Shown: positions 1-5,049 of the stretch, piece after piece | Layout of the letters: the number at the start of each line of letters is the position of its first letter | How positions within the stretch are numbered: position 1 is the first letter of the stretch | From: Planctomycetales bacterium | GTDB lineage: Bacteria; Planctomycetota; Planctomycetia; Pirellulales; Thermoguttaceae | Reading direction: 5' to 3' | Length of the DNA: 5,049 nt | Assembly: GCA_007127495.1 (NCBI GenBank) | Contig: SKZG01000569.1 | Span: forward strand, 1-5,049 | Notes under the pieces: model-generated | Seen by the model: only the letters and a program-made list of their open reading frames with translations | Databases searched by the model: none | Told to the model about the DNA's origin: nothing | Translations under genes and position numbers: made by a program

Positions 1-810
1 CTTGCCGAACAGCGTCGTGCCCAACTACTGGACGTGGTAGGTCAGAAGCGATTCGCTTCCCTGCCCGACCTCGTTCAACGGTTGCACGTTTCGGAATCGA
101 CGATTCGGCGCGACTTGGAAGTTCTGGAGGAACAGGGTTCGGTACGCAGAATTCACGGCGGAGCCCTGTACTGCGGGACCAGCCCCAAACTGCCCCATTT
201 CGAGTCGAGGCAACCGGCCGAGTGGCCCGAGAAGCGGGCGATCGCCCAGCGGACGGTCAAATTGATCGACGATGGTGATACAGTTATTTTGGACGGGGGA
301 AGCACTACCTACGAGGTAGGACGTCTCCTCGTGGGAAGACCGTTGCACGTCGTCACGAACTCGCTCCCGGTGGCTAACCTGTTTGCCGCCGATACGCACA
401 GTGACCTAGTGTTGATAGGCGGGAATATCTGTCCGCGGAGCGGGGTCGCCCAGGGGCCCTATGCCGACCGAATGCTCGCGGCACTGAGAGTCCGCCGTAC
501 GATCCTCAGCGTGGCAGGCGTCAGCGATGAGGGTTTTTTCAACAACAACCTGCTATTGATTGAAACGGAGCGGGCCATGATGCGGGCCGCCGATGAAGTA
601 ACCATTGTGGCCGACCACTCGAAATTCGGTCGCCAGAGCCTCGGGCACGTGTGCCCTCTGGGCGAAGTGAATCGGGTCGTCGCCGACGACGGCCTCGCGC
701 CCGAATGGCGCGAGAAGCTTCAGCGTGCAGGGGTCGAGCTGATCCTGGCCCATCCTGTGACGGAACCTTCCGAGAACGAACGGGCAGATGCCCTGGGCCC
801 CCAGGCGTAA
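1..810 (+). CDS. DeoR/GlpR-family transcriptional regulator, 5' end cut by window edge
   Basis: This is a DNA-binding repressor-type regulator, probably controlling the microcompartment genes that follow. The frame is open from base 1, and the first codons ([13 protein letters not shown], residues 1-13 counted from the edge) match the usual N-terminus of DeoR proteins just after the start Met. The true start therefore lies just outside the window. The GTG at 34 would remove the first helix of the winged HTH and is rejected. The HTH spans about residues 18-46, with the family signature SESTIRRDL at 31-39. The C-terminal sugar-phosphate sensor domain shows ILDGGSTT (96-103), VVTNSLPVA (117-125), LIGG (138-141), SDEGFFNNN (175-183) and ADHSKFGR (204-211). 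The 269 visible residues are close to the full family length. pduL follows after 34 bases on the same strand. DeoR-type regulators usually sense phosphorylated sugar intermediates; the specific effector cannot be read from the sequence. Confidence 0.93.
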   Translation, partial: LAEQRRAQLLDVVGQKRFASLPDLVQRLHVSESTIRRDLEVLEEQGSVRRIHGGALYCGTSPKLPHFESRQPAEWPEKRAIAQRTVKLIDDGDTVILDGGSTTYEVGRLLVGRPLHVVTNSLPVANLFAADTHSDLVLIGGNICPRSGVAQGPYADRMLAALRVRRTILSVAGVSDEGFFNNNLLLIETERAMMRAADEVTIVADHSKFGRQSLGHVCPLGEVNRVVADDGLAPEWREKLQRAGVELILAHPVTEPSENERADALGPQA

Positions 811-844
811 CTTCCGACGAACCACCTCAAACGAATCATTTCGC

Positions 845-1510
845 ATGAGTATCGCACCTCCTATCGACCGCAGGAACGTTGAGCAAATTGTCCGCGAGAT
901 CGTCTTGCGACAGCTTGGGCGCGGTGCCGAGTTTCAGCCCAACCTGGCGGTAAGTGTTTCGGCCCGCCACGTCCATTTGAGCAACGAGCACGTGGCGGTC
1001 TTGTTTGGCGAAGGGCATACGCTCACGGTCATGAAGGACCTTTATCAGGACGGCTACTATGCGGCCGAGGAAACGGTCATGGTCGTGGGGCCGCGCCGAC
1101 GCATGCTGCCCTCGGTGCGCATTCTGGGACCGACGCGCCCGGAAAGTCAAGTCGAACTGGCGTTCACCGACGGCATTTCGCTGGGGATCGACCTCCCGGT
1201 GCGGCCCAGCGGGCAAATCGACGGCACACCCGGCTGCGTCTTGGTGGGCCCCAAGGGCGTGGTCGAATTGAAGCAGGGAGTGATCCGAGCGGAACGGCAC
1301 GCCCACATGGGACCGGCCGACGCCGAGTTCTACCGGGTCAAAGACAAAGACCGCATGTCGCTGCGTATCCACTCCCGTTGCACCACCACGTTCGAAAACC
1401 TGCTGGTGCGCGTGAGCGAGGGCATCAAGCTCGAAGTCCACCTCGACACCGACGAAGGAAACGCATGCGACGTGGACCACGCAACCAGCGTGGAACTTTT
1501 GAAGCAATAG
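845..1510 (+). CDS. pduL: PduL-type phosphate propanoyltransferase (phosphotransacylase), microcompartment lumen enzyme
   Basis: It converts acyl-CoA plus phosphate to acyl-phosphate plus CoA, recycling CoA inside the microcompartment for the aldehyde dehydrogenase encoded downstream. It is 221 residues, a normal PduL length. Two PduL domains are visible. The first has SARHVHLS (39-46, H42 and H44). The second has [11 protein letters not shown] (150-160, H152 and H154) and [10 protein letters not shown] (199-208, H199). These histidine clusters are the expected di-zinc site of the family. Residues 8-25 form a predicted amphipathic helix ([11 protein letters not shown] at 10-20), followed by a short linker, which fits an encapsulation peptide. 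The start at 845 puts this helix at the N-terminus as expected. An in-frame ATG at 788 would add 19 residues rich in Arg, Pro and Asn and overlap the regulator gene. Neither start has a clear Shine-Dalgarno sequence, so the exact start is less certain than the identity. Confidence 0.94.
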   Translation: MSIAPPIDRRNVEQIVREIVLRQLGRGAEFQPNLAVSVSARHVHLSNEHVAVLFGEGHTLTVMKDLYQDGYYAAEETVMVVGPRRRMLPSVRILGPTRPESQVELAFTDGISLGIDLPVRPSGQIDGTPGCVLVGPKGVVELKQGVIRAERHAHMGPADAEFYRVKDKDRMSLRIHSRCTTTFENLLVRVSEGIKLEVHLDTDEGNACDVDHATSVELLKQ

Positions 1511-1601
1511 CCGCTGGCATTGCAAGACGCTCCGGCCGGCCCCGAGTCGGCGAAGCGATGGACTGACAAGTACCATTCACCTATTTCATGTTTTTACACA
1601 C

Positions 1602-1606
1602 GGAGA
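1602..1606 (+). promoter_or_regulatory. Ribosome binding site of the first BMC-H gene
   Basis: GGAGA lies 8 bases before the ATG at 1615. It selects that start over the in-frame ATG at 1588, which would add nine residues (MFLHTEKPT) not typical of BMC-H proteins. It would also place this GGAGA inside the coding sequence. Confidence 0.7.
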
Positions 1607-1614
1607 AACCTACC

Positions 1615-1926
1615 ATGGCAAAAGCGATGGAAGCGTTAGGAATGATCGAGGCCAAGGGCTTTGTTACCCTGGTCGAGGCGACCGACGCGATGCTCAAGGC
1701 GGCCAACGTCGAGTTCCTCGGCTGGGACAAGGTCGGCAGCGGTCTGGTGAGCGCGTTCGTCACGGGCGACGTGGCGGCCGTCAAGGCGGCAACCGACGCC
1801 GGTGCGAACGCCGGCGGCCGGATCGGCGAAATCGTCAGCGTGCAGGTGATACCTCGCCCGCATGAAGACATCGACATCGTCCTCCCGGCCGGCGCGAAGG
1901 CCAAACGCGGGAGCGCCGCGAAGTAA
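1615..1926 (+). CDS. BMC-H shell protein (hexameric, PduA/CcmK-like), first copy
   Basis: This single-domain Pfam BMC protein should assemble into hexamers that tile the facets of the polyhedral shell. It is 103 residues. The core runs from EALGMIEAKG (6-15) through VEATDAMLKAANV (20-32), where K28 is the conserved edge lysine used in hexamer-hexamer packing. The pore loop is KVGSGLVS (39-46), with GSG at the central pore as in PduA. Then follow GDVAAVKAATDAGANA (51-66) and the hallmark VIPRPH (78-83). Past the domain there is a basic, Ala/Lys-rich tail of about 12 residues (92-103) that the second copy lacks. The gene sits 104 bases after pduL and 57 before its paralogue. Shell proteins are needed in excess over the enzymes, so extra transcripts or strong translation here would be expected, but I see no convincing promoter. 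Confidence 0.96.
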   Translation: MAKAMEALGMIEAKGFVTLVEATDAMLKAANVEFLGWDKVGSGLVSAFVTGDVAAVKAATDAGANAGGRIGEIVSVQVIPRPHEDIDIVLPAGAKAKRGSAAK

Positions 1927-1968
1927 TCCGGCGCAACCACAAATACCGTCCACTATCACATCGATTCG

Positions 1969-1973
1969 AAGGG
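1969..1973 (+). promoter_or_regulatory. Ribosome binding site of the second BMC-H gene
   Basis: AAGGG lies 10 bases before the ATG at 1984. The intervening leader is AT-rich (TTTTACTACT), leaving the start codon unstructured. Confidence 0.55.
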
Positions 1974-1983
1974 TTTTACTACT

Positions 1984-2253
1984 ATGCAAGACGCCATAGG
2001 CTTACTGGAAACGAAGGGCCTCGTTGCGCTAGTCGAGGCGACCGACGCAATGGCAAAGGCCGCCAACGTTCAGATTACAAAACGCGTGCAGATTGGCGGC
2101 GGCCTGGTGACTACCGTAGTGCGCGGCGACGTAGGCAGCGTGCGAGCGGCCGTCGAGGCGGGCGCCAACGCGGCCGCCCAGGCGGGCGAACTCATGGCCA
2201 GCCACATCATTCCGCGCCCCGCTGACGGCGTGATCGAAGCGTACCTGACGTAG
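1984..2253 (+). CDS. BMC-H shell protein (hexameric), second copy
   Basis: This is a second facet protein of the shell, 89 residues, essentially one minimal BMC domain. Visible landmarks are [19 protein letters not shown] (5-23), the edge lysine K25 in AKAANV, the pore loop QIGGGLVTT (36-44), [17 protein letters not shown] (47-63) and HIIPRP (74-79). It is clearly paralogous to the preceding gene: VEATDAM is shared, and 17 bases are identical at 1672-1688 and 2032-2048. The pore triplet is GGG instead of GSG, and it ends soon after the domain without the basic tail of the first copy. Having two BMC-H proteins fits the PVM type, where both contribute to the shell. They may form separate or mixed hexamers with different pore selectivity, which is an inference. 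Confidence 0.96.
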   Translation: MQDAIGLLETKGLVALVEATDAMAKAANVQITKRVQIGGGLVTTVVRGDVGSVRAAVEAGANAAAQAGELMASHIIPRPADGVIEAYLT

Positions 2254-2262
2254 GCCGCCACG

Positions 2263-2350
2263 GCCGGTCGGAACATGGCGCGCGCGGCGGAATGCCGGAA
2301 GGCTCGTCGTCGCGTTTGCCTCGGCGCGCTCCATGTGCGAACCGACCGGC
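2263..2350 (+). other. Extended imperfect stem-loop in the spacer between the second BMC-H gene and the kinase gene
   Basis: GCCGGTCGG at 2263-2271 is perfectly complementary to CCGACCGGC at 2342-2350. Just inside, CATGG (2274-2278) pairs with CCATG (2331-2335) and CGCGC (2279-2283) pairs with GCGCG (2324-2328), separated only by a small internal loop and a bulge. The stem is thus about 19 pairs in three stacked blocks, with a 40-base apical region. There is no T-run after it, so it is not a standard intrinsic terminator. It sits in the largest spacer of the operon, between a highly expressed shell gene and an enzyme gene. That is where a transcript-stability or attenuating structure would make sense. 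In GC-rich DNA some of this pairing could be chance. Confidence 0.4.
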
Positions 2351-2387
2351 GCCGCCGACCCACCGTCCGCCCGCTTCGACACGGCAC

Positions 2388-2397
2388 GGAGGAAGGA
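2388..2397 (+). promoter_or_regulatory. Ribosome binding site of the kinase gene
   Basis: GGAGGAAGGA is a strong purine-rich Shine-Dalgarno tract ending 4 bases before the ATG at 2402, with GGAGG 9 bases away. It settles the start at 2402 against the upstream in-frame ATG at 2333. Confidence 0.8.
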
Positions 2398-2401
2398 ATC
2401 C

Positions 2402-3586
2402 ATGAAAATACTCGTAGCCAACCTCGGCTCGACGAGCTTCAAGTATCGGCTGCTCGACATGACCGACGAGCGCCAGCTTGCGCGCGGCGGCATCGAACGC
2501 ATCGGGTCCCCCGAAAGCCGTTGCACCGTCGAAATCGGCGTTGACCGCCAAGAGCGGGCGATCCACGTACCCGACCACGCCGAGGCGGTGCGGCAATGCC
2601 TCGCGCAGCTCACCGATCCCGAGCACGGATGCCTCCGGACGGCCGAGGAGGTTGCCGCCATCGGTTTCAAGGCGGTCCACGGCGGGTCCGTCAGCGGAGT
2701 GCAACGGGTGACACCCGACGTACTGGCGGCCATGGAAGAGATGAACGCCGTGGCGCCGGCACACAACCCGCCTTACATCGCGGCCATGCGCCAGCTTCGC
2801 GAGCAGTTGCCGGAAATACCGCTGGTGGCTGCGTTCGAGACGCATTTCCACCAGTCCATCCCGCCGGCGAACCGCTACTTTGCCATTCCGCACGAATGGG
2901 CTGATCAGCACAACATTCAGCGGTTCGGTTTTCACGGCGCCAGCCATCGCTACATTGCCGTGCGGACGGCCGAGCTGCTGGGAAATAACGCCTTGCGGGT
3001 CATTTCCCTCCATTTGGGCGGCTCCAGTTCGCTGTGTGCGATTCACGGCGGCAAGAGCGTGGCCACCAGCATGACGTACAGTGCCCAAAGTGGGCTGCCG
3101 CAAAATAACCGCGTGGGCGACTTCGACCCATTCGCCATTCCGGTGCTTATGCAACGAACCGGCATGTCGCTGGCCGAAGTGCTCGATACGTTGGCGAACC
3201 GCAGCGGCCTGCTGGGCCTCAGCGGCCTCAGCGGCGACGTGCGCGACCTGACCGACGCCGCAGAAAACGGCAACGAGCGCGCCCGGCTGGCACTGGACGT
3301 GTACGTGGCCGACATCCGGCGCTATCTGGGGGCGTACTTGGTCGAGTTGGGCGGTGCCGAGGCCATCGTGTTCACCGGCGGTATTGGGGAAAACTCCCCC
3401 GCCATCCGCGCCGCCGTGTGCCGGAACCTTGAACCATTAGGCATTGTGCTGGATCCTCAACGGAACGAAAACGCCTGCGGCGAAGCCAAGGTCCACGCGA
3501 CGGAAAGCCGGGTCCAGCTTTGGACTGTGCCCACCAATGAAGAGTTGATCGTTGCACGACTGGCCAAACAGTTGTTGGAGGGTTGA
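2402..3586 (+). CDS. ackA: Acetate kinase family protein (acyl-phosphate kinase of the microcompartment pathway), divergent active site
   Basis: It is expected to transfer phosphate from the acyl-phosphate made by PduL to ADP, giving the free acid and ATP. It has 394 residues, normal for AckA. It begins with the ASKHA phosphate-1 motif NLGSTSFK (7-14) and contains HNPP (121-124), FHQ (149-151), GFHGASHRY (176-184), HLGGSSS (204-210), FTGGIGEN (324-331) and PTNEEL (377-382). Compared with well-studied acetate kinases it differs at key places. GHRVVHGG has become GFKAVHGG (K90 for the Arg), FDTAFHQ has become FETHFHQ (E146 for the Asp), and HLGNG has become HLGGS. The MMGTRSGD loop reads PQNNRVGD, keeping R237. 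These look like subfamily features, not decay, since the frame is intact and all other motifs are present. Substrate could be lactyl-, propionyl- or acetyl-phosphate. No encapsulation helix is visible, so it may act outside the shell. Confidence 0.9.
   Translation: MKILVANLGSTSFKYRLLDMTDERQLARGGIERIGSPESRCTVEIGVDRQERAIHVPDHAEAVRQCLAQLTDPEHGCLRTAEEVAAIGFKAVHGGSVSGVQRVTPDVLAAMEEMNAVAPAHNPPYIAAMRQLREQLPEIPLVAAFETHFHQSIPPANRYFAIPHEWADQHNIQRFGFHGASHRYIAVRTAELLGNNALRVISLHLGGSSSLCAIHGGKSVATSMTYSAQSGLPQNNRVGDFDPFAIPVLMQRTGMSLAEVLDTLANRSGLLGLSGLSGDVRDLTDAAENGNERARLALDVYVADIRRYLGAYLVELGGAEAIVFTGGIGENSPAIRAAVCRNLEPLGIVLDPQRNENACGEAKVHATESRVQLWTVPTNEELIVARLAKQLLEG
3577..3582 (+). promoter_or_regulatory. 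Ribosome binding site of the BMC-P gene, inside the kinase 3' end
   Basis: GGAGGG lies within the last codons of the kinase gene, 8 bases before the ATG at 3591. Stop (3584-3586) and start are separated by 4 bases, an arrangement typical of translational coupling. Confidence 0.8.
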
Positions 3587-3590
3587 ACTC

Positions 3591-3899
3591 ATGCTCCTTG
3601 CCAAAGTAACCGGCTCGCTCGTATCGACTCAAAAGGTCGGTTCCATGACGGGCCACAAGCTCCTGCTGGTCGAGCCGTGCCGCGTCGACCGCGAACACGG
3701 TTGCCTGGCCGGTTCCGGCCGGTCGCTGGTGGCGGTCGACACCGTCGGGGCCGGCGAAGGCGAATACGTACTGCTGACGCAGGGTTCGAGCGCCCGGCTA
3801 ACGCCCGGCACCAAGAATCTGCCGGTCGACACAGTCGTCATTGGCATCATCGACTCGGTACACGTGGAGCACACGTGCGTTTACGAAAAAACGGAATGA
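3591..3899 (+). CDS. BMC-P shell vertex protein (EutN/CcmL family, pentameric)
   Basis: This family forms pentamers that cap the vertices of the polyhedral shell. It is 102 residues, slightly over a minimal EutN/CcmL domain. Typical features are the N-terminal strand MLLAKVTGSLVSTQK (1-15), KLLLVEP (23-29), the invariant-type VAVDTVGAGEGEYVLL (47-62), QGSSAR (64-69) and PVDTVVIGIIDSV (78-90). The start at 3591 fits both the family N-terminus and the GGAGGG ribosome site. In-frame ATG at 3552 lies inside the kinase and would add 13 unrelated residues. It carries three cysteines (C30, C38, C96), which I note without assigning a role. PVM loci generally encode several BMC-P paralogues, so further copies would be expected outside the window. 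Confidence 0.95.
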   Translation: MLLAKVTGSLVSTQKVGSMTGHKLLLVEPCRVDREHGCLAGSGRSLVAVDTVGAGEGEYVLLTQGSSARLTPGTKNLPVDTVVIGIIDSVHVEHTCVYEKTE

Positions 3900-4001
3900 G
3901 TGCCCTGACAAGGCCGGCCGCGCAAACGGATTCTCCCGAAGCCGCCCGGTCGCACCGCCTGCGTCGGCGCCCATAACATCCTTCAGACAAGAGACTTTAC
4001 T

Positions 4002-5049
4002 ATGCAAATCGACGAAACCCTGGTTCGCAATGTCGTGGAGCAGGTGGTTGCCCGCCTGAAATCCAACGGACAACCGGCCGCTCCGGCGCCGGTTACGCGC
4101 CTCGGTCCGGTAGGTGGCGGATACCAAGGCCGCTTCGGCCAGTTTACCTGTGTCGACGAGGCGGTCGCGGCTGCGGGCGAAGCGTTCGAGCGACTTTCAG
4201 AGCACTCGCTTGCCGATCGGAAACGCATCCTGAACCATATTCGGAACATCTGCCGCAAGCAGTACGTCGAGTTGGGCACCATGGAGATGGAGGAGACCAA
4301 GATCGGCCGCCTCGAACACAAGCTCGAGAAGCAGCAGGGCGTCGCCGAAACACTCGGCGTCGAGTTCCTTCGCAGTGAAGTGTTTAGCGGCGACCACGGC
4401 CTTGCCGTGATCGAGCGGGCGCCCTTCGGCGTGATCGGCGTCGTGACCCCCGTCACCCACTCGCTGCCGACCTTAACCTGCAACGCCATCCAAATGATCG
4501 CCGCCGGGAACACCCTGGTGGTCAACCCGCATCCCGGCGGCCGGCGCGTGGCGGCTGAGGGCGTGCGCCGGTACAACGAGGCGATCTATCGCGACTGCGG
4601 TATCGACAACCTGGTTTGCGTCATTACCGAACCGACTCTGGAAACCGCAAGCGAACTCTTTCAACATTCGGATATTGCTCTACTGAGCATTACCGGCGGG
4701 CCCGGCGTGGCGAAGGCGGCCATGCAGCAGGCCAAGCGGGCGATGGTGGCCGGCCCCGGCAACCCGCCAGTGGTGGTCGATGAGACGGCCAACCTCGACC
4801 GCGCCGCCCGGTGCATTATTCGCGGTGCGGCCTACGACAACAACTTGCTGTGCATCGCCGAAAAACAGGTCTTCGTGGTCGAGCAGGTGTTCGACGCCAT
4901 GATGGCCGCCATGGAGCGAGCCGGGGCAGTCCGGCTCAGCGCCGCCGAAGTGGAAAAGCTCACCCGCGCCGCCATCGCGCCGCCGAGCGCGGAAACCCAT
5001 GGGCACGCGGTGGCAAGGAAGGAGTTTGTAGGCCGCGACGCCGCCGAAC
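4002..5049 (+). CDS. CoA-acylating aldehyde dehydrogenase (PduP/EutE-like) with encapsulation peptide, 3' end cut by window edge
   Basis: It oxidises an aldehyde with NAD+ and CoA to acyl-CoA, the signature lumen reaction upstream of PduL. The visible 349 codons are open to the last base; family length is around 450-500, so the C-terminal quarter or so is missing. Residues 1-19 form an amphipathic helix (LVRNVVEQVVARL at 7-19), and a Gly/Pro/Ala-rich linker follows to about 37, the classic encapsulation-peptide layout. The dehydrogenase domain shows ERAPFGVIGVVTP (138-150), AAGNTLVVNPHPGG (165-178), SITGGPGV (229-236), GPGNPPVVVDE (251-261) and the catalytic cysteine C284 in NNLLCIAEK. PduP and EutE commonly have Pro just before that Cys; here it is Leu. 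A weak AAGAGA (3989-3994) precedes the ATG. In a PVM context the substrate would be lactaldehyde or propionaldehyde; the sequence alone does not separate these. Confidence 0.94.
   Translation, partial: MQIDETLVRNVVEQVVARLKSNGQPAAPAPVTRLGPVGGGYQGRFGQFTCVDEAVAAAGEAFERLSEHSLADRKRILNHIRNICRKQYVELGTMEMEETKIGRLEHKLEKQQGVAETLGVEFLRSEVFSGDHGLAVIERAPFGVIGVVTPVTHSLPTLTCNAIQMIAAGNTLVVNPHPGGRRVAAEGVRRYNEAIYRDCGIDNLVCVITEPTLETASELFQHSDIALLSITGGPGVAKAAMQQAKRAMVAGPGNPPVVVDETANLDRAARCIIRGAAYDNNLLCIAEKQVFVVEQVFDAMMAAMERAGAVRLSAAEVEKLTRAAIAPPSAETHGHAVARKEFVGRDAAE

Noticed and set aside
34..36. GTG as start of the DeoR regulator
   Set aside because: The frame is open upstream to base 1 and the upstream residues complete the first helix of the HTH domain.
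1531..1550. GC-rich palindrome (CCGGCCGG) after pduL as a terminator
   Set aside because: The stem is short, it is not followed by a T-run, and the operon continues on the same strand.
836..1576. 246-codon open frame on the minus strand opposite pduL
   Set aside because: It is antisense to a clear PduL gene and has no family motif; it arises from codon bias.
2333..2401. N-terminal extension of the kinase from ATG 2333
   Set aside because: The added 23 residues are unlike any AckA N-terminus or encapsulation helix, whereas ATG 2402 has a strong ribosome site and gives the canonical start.
2207..3154. 315-codon open frame on the minus strand opposite the kinase gene
   Set aside because: It is a shadow of the GC-rich kinase and BMC-H coding sequence; the protein is His/Arg/Gly-rich with no recognisable family, and the + strand is fully explained.
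3213..3236. Short direct repeat CTCAGCGGC in the kinase gene
   Set aside because: It encodes the adjacent LSG-LSG residues of the protein (273-278) and looks like ordinary coding repetition.
3983..4576. 197-codon open frame on the minus strand opposite the aldehyde dehydrogenase
   Set aside because: The + strand encodes an intact dehydrogenase with catalytic motifs; the minus frame is Ser/Thr/Arg-rich and unrecognisable.

Overview
The window is a GC-rich, tightly packed piece of a bacterial microcompartment (BMC) operon, with every gene on the + strand. Gene content and order are a DeoR-family regulator, PduL phosphotransacylase, two BMC-H shell proteins, an AckA-like kinase, a BMC-P (EutN/CcmL) vertex protein and a PduP/EutE-like acylating aldehyde dehydrogenase. 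This matches the Planctomycetes-Verrucomicrobia microcompartment (PVM BMC) type described in Planctopirus (Planctomyces) limnophila for L-fucose/L-rhamnose breakdown. The host is therefore most likely a planctomycete. That rests on gene order and protein character, not on any ribosomal or taxonomic marker in the window.

Layout: 1-810 is the regulator, with its first residues cut off by the window edge. 845-1510 is PduL. 1615-1926 and 1984-2253 are tandem, paralogous BMC-H hexamer proteins. 2254-2401 is a 148-base spacer that can fold into a long imperfect hairpin. 2402-3586 is the acetate-kinase homologue. 3591-3899 is the BMC-P pentamer protein, 4 bases after the kinase and probably translationally coupled to it. 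4002-5049 is the aldehyde dehydrogenase, which runs off the right edge after 349 codons. No gap exceeds 150 bases, and I see no intrinsic terminator, RNA gene, transposon or CRISPR array.

How the parts fit: an aldehyde made inside the shell (lactaldehyde if this is the fucose/rhamnose version; the aldolase would lie outside the window) is oxidised by the dehydrogenase to acyl-CoA. PduL then exchanges CoA for phosphate and regenerates CoA in the lumen. The kinase converts acyl-phosphate to the free acid and ATP. Both lumen enzymes carry an N-terminal amphipathic helix of the encapsulation-peptide type, and the two helices share an R-N-V-x-E-Q-like core. The BMC-H and BMC-P proteins form the facets and vertices of the shell. 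The upstream DeoR regulator probably controls the operon in response to a phosphorylated sugar.

The most notable departures from textbook families are the kinase's changed catalytic positions (Arg to Lys, Asp to Glu, Asn to Gly and a rewritten arginine loop) and the different pore loops of the two BMC-H proteins. The system type is already known; these details deserve a second look.
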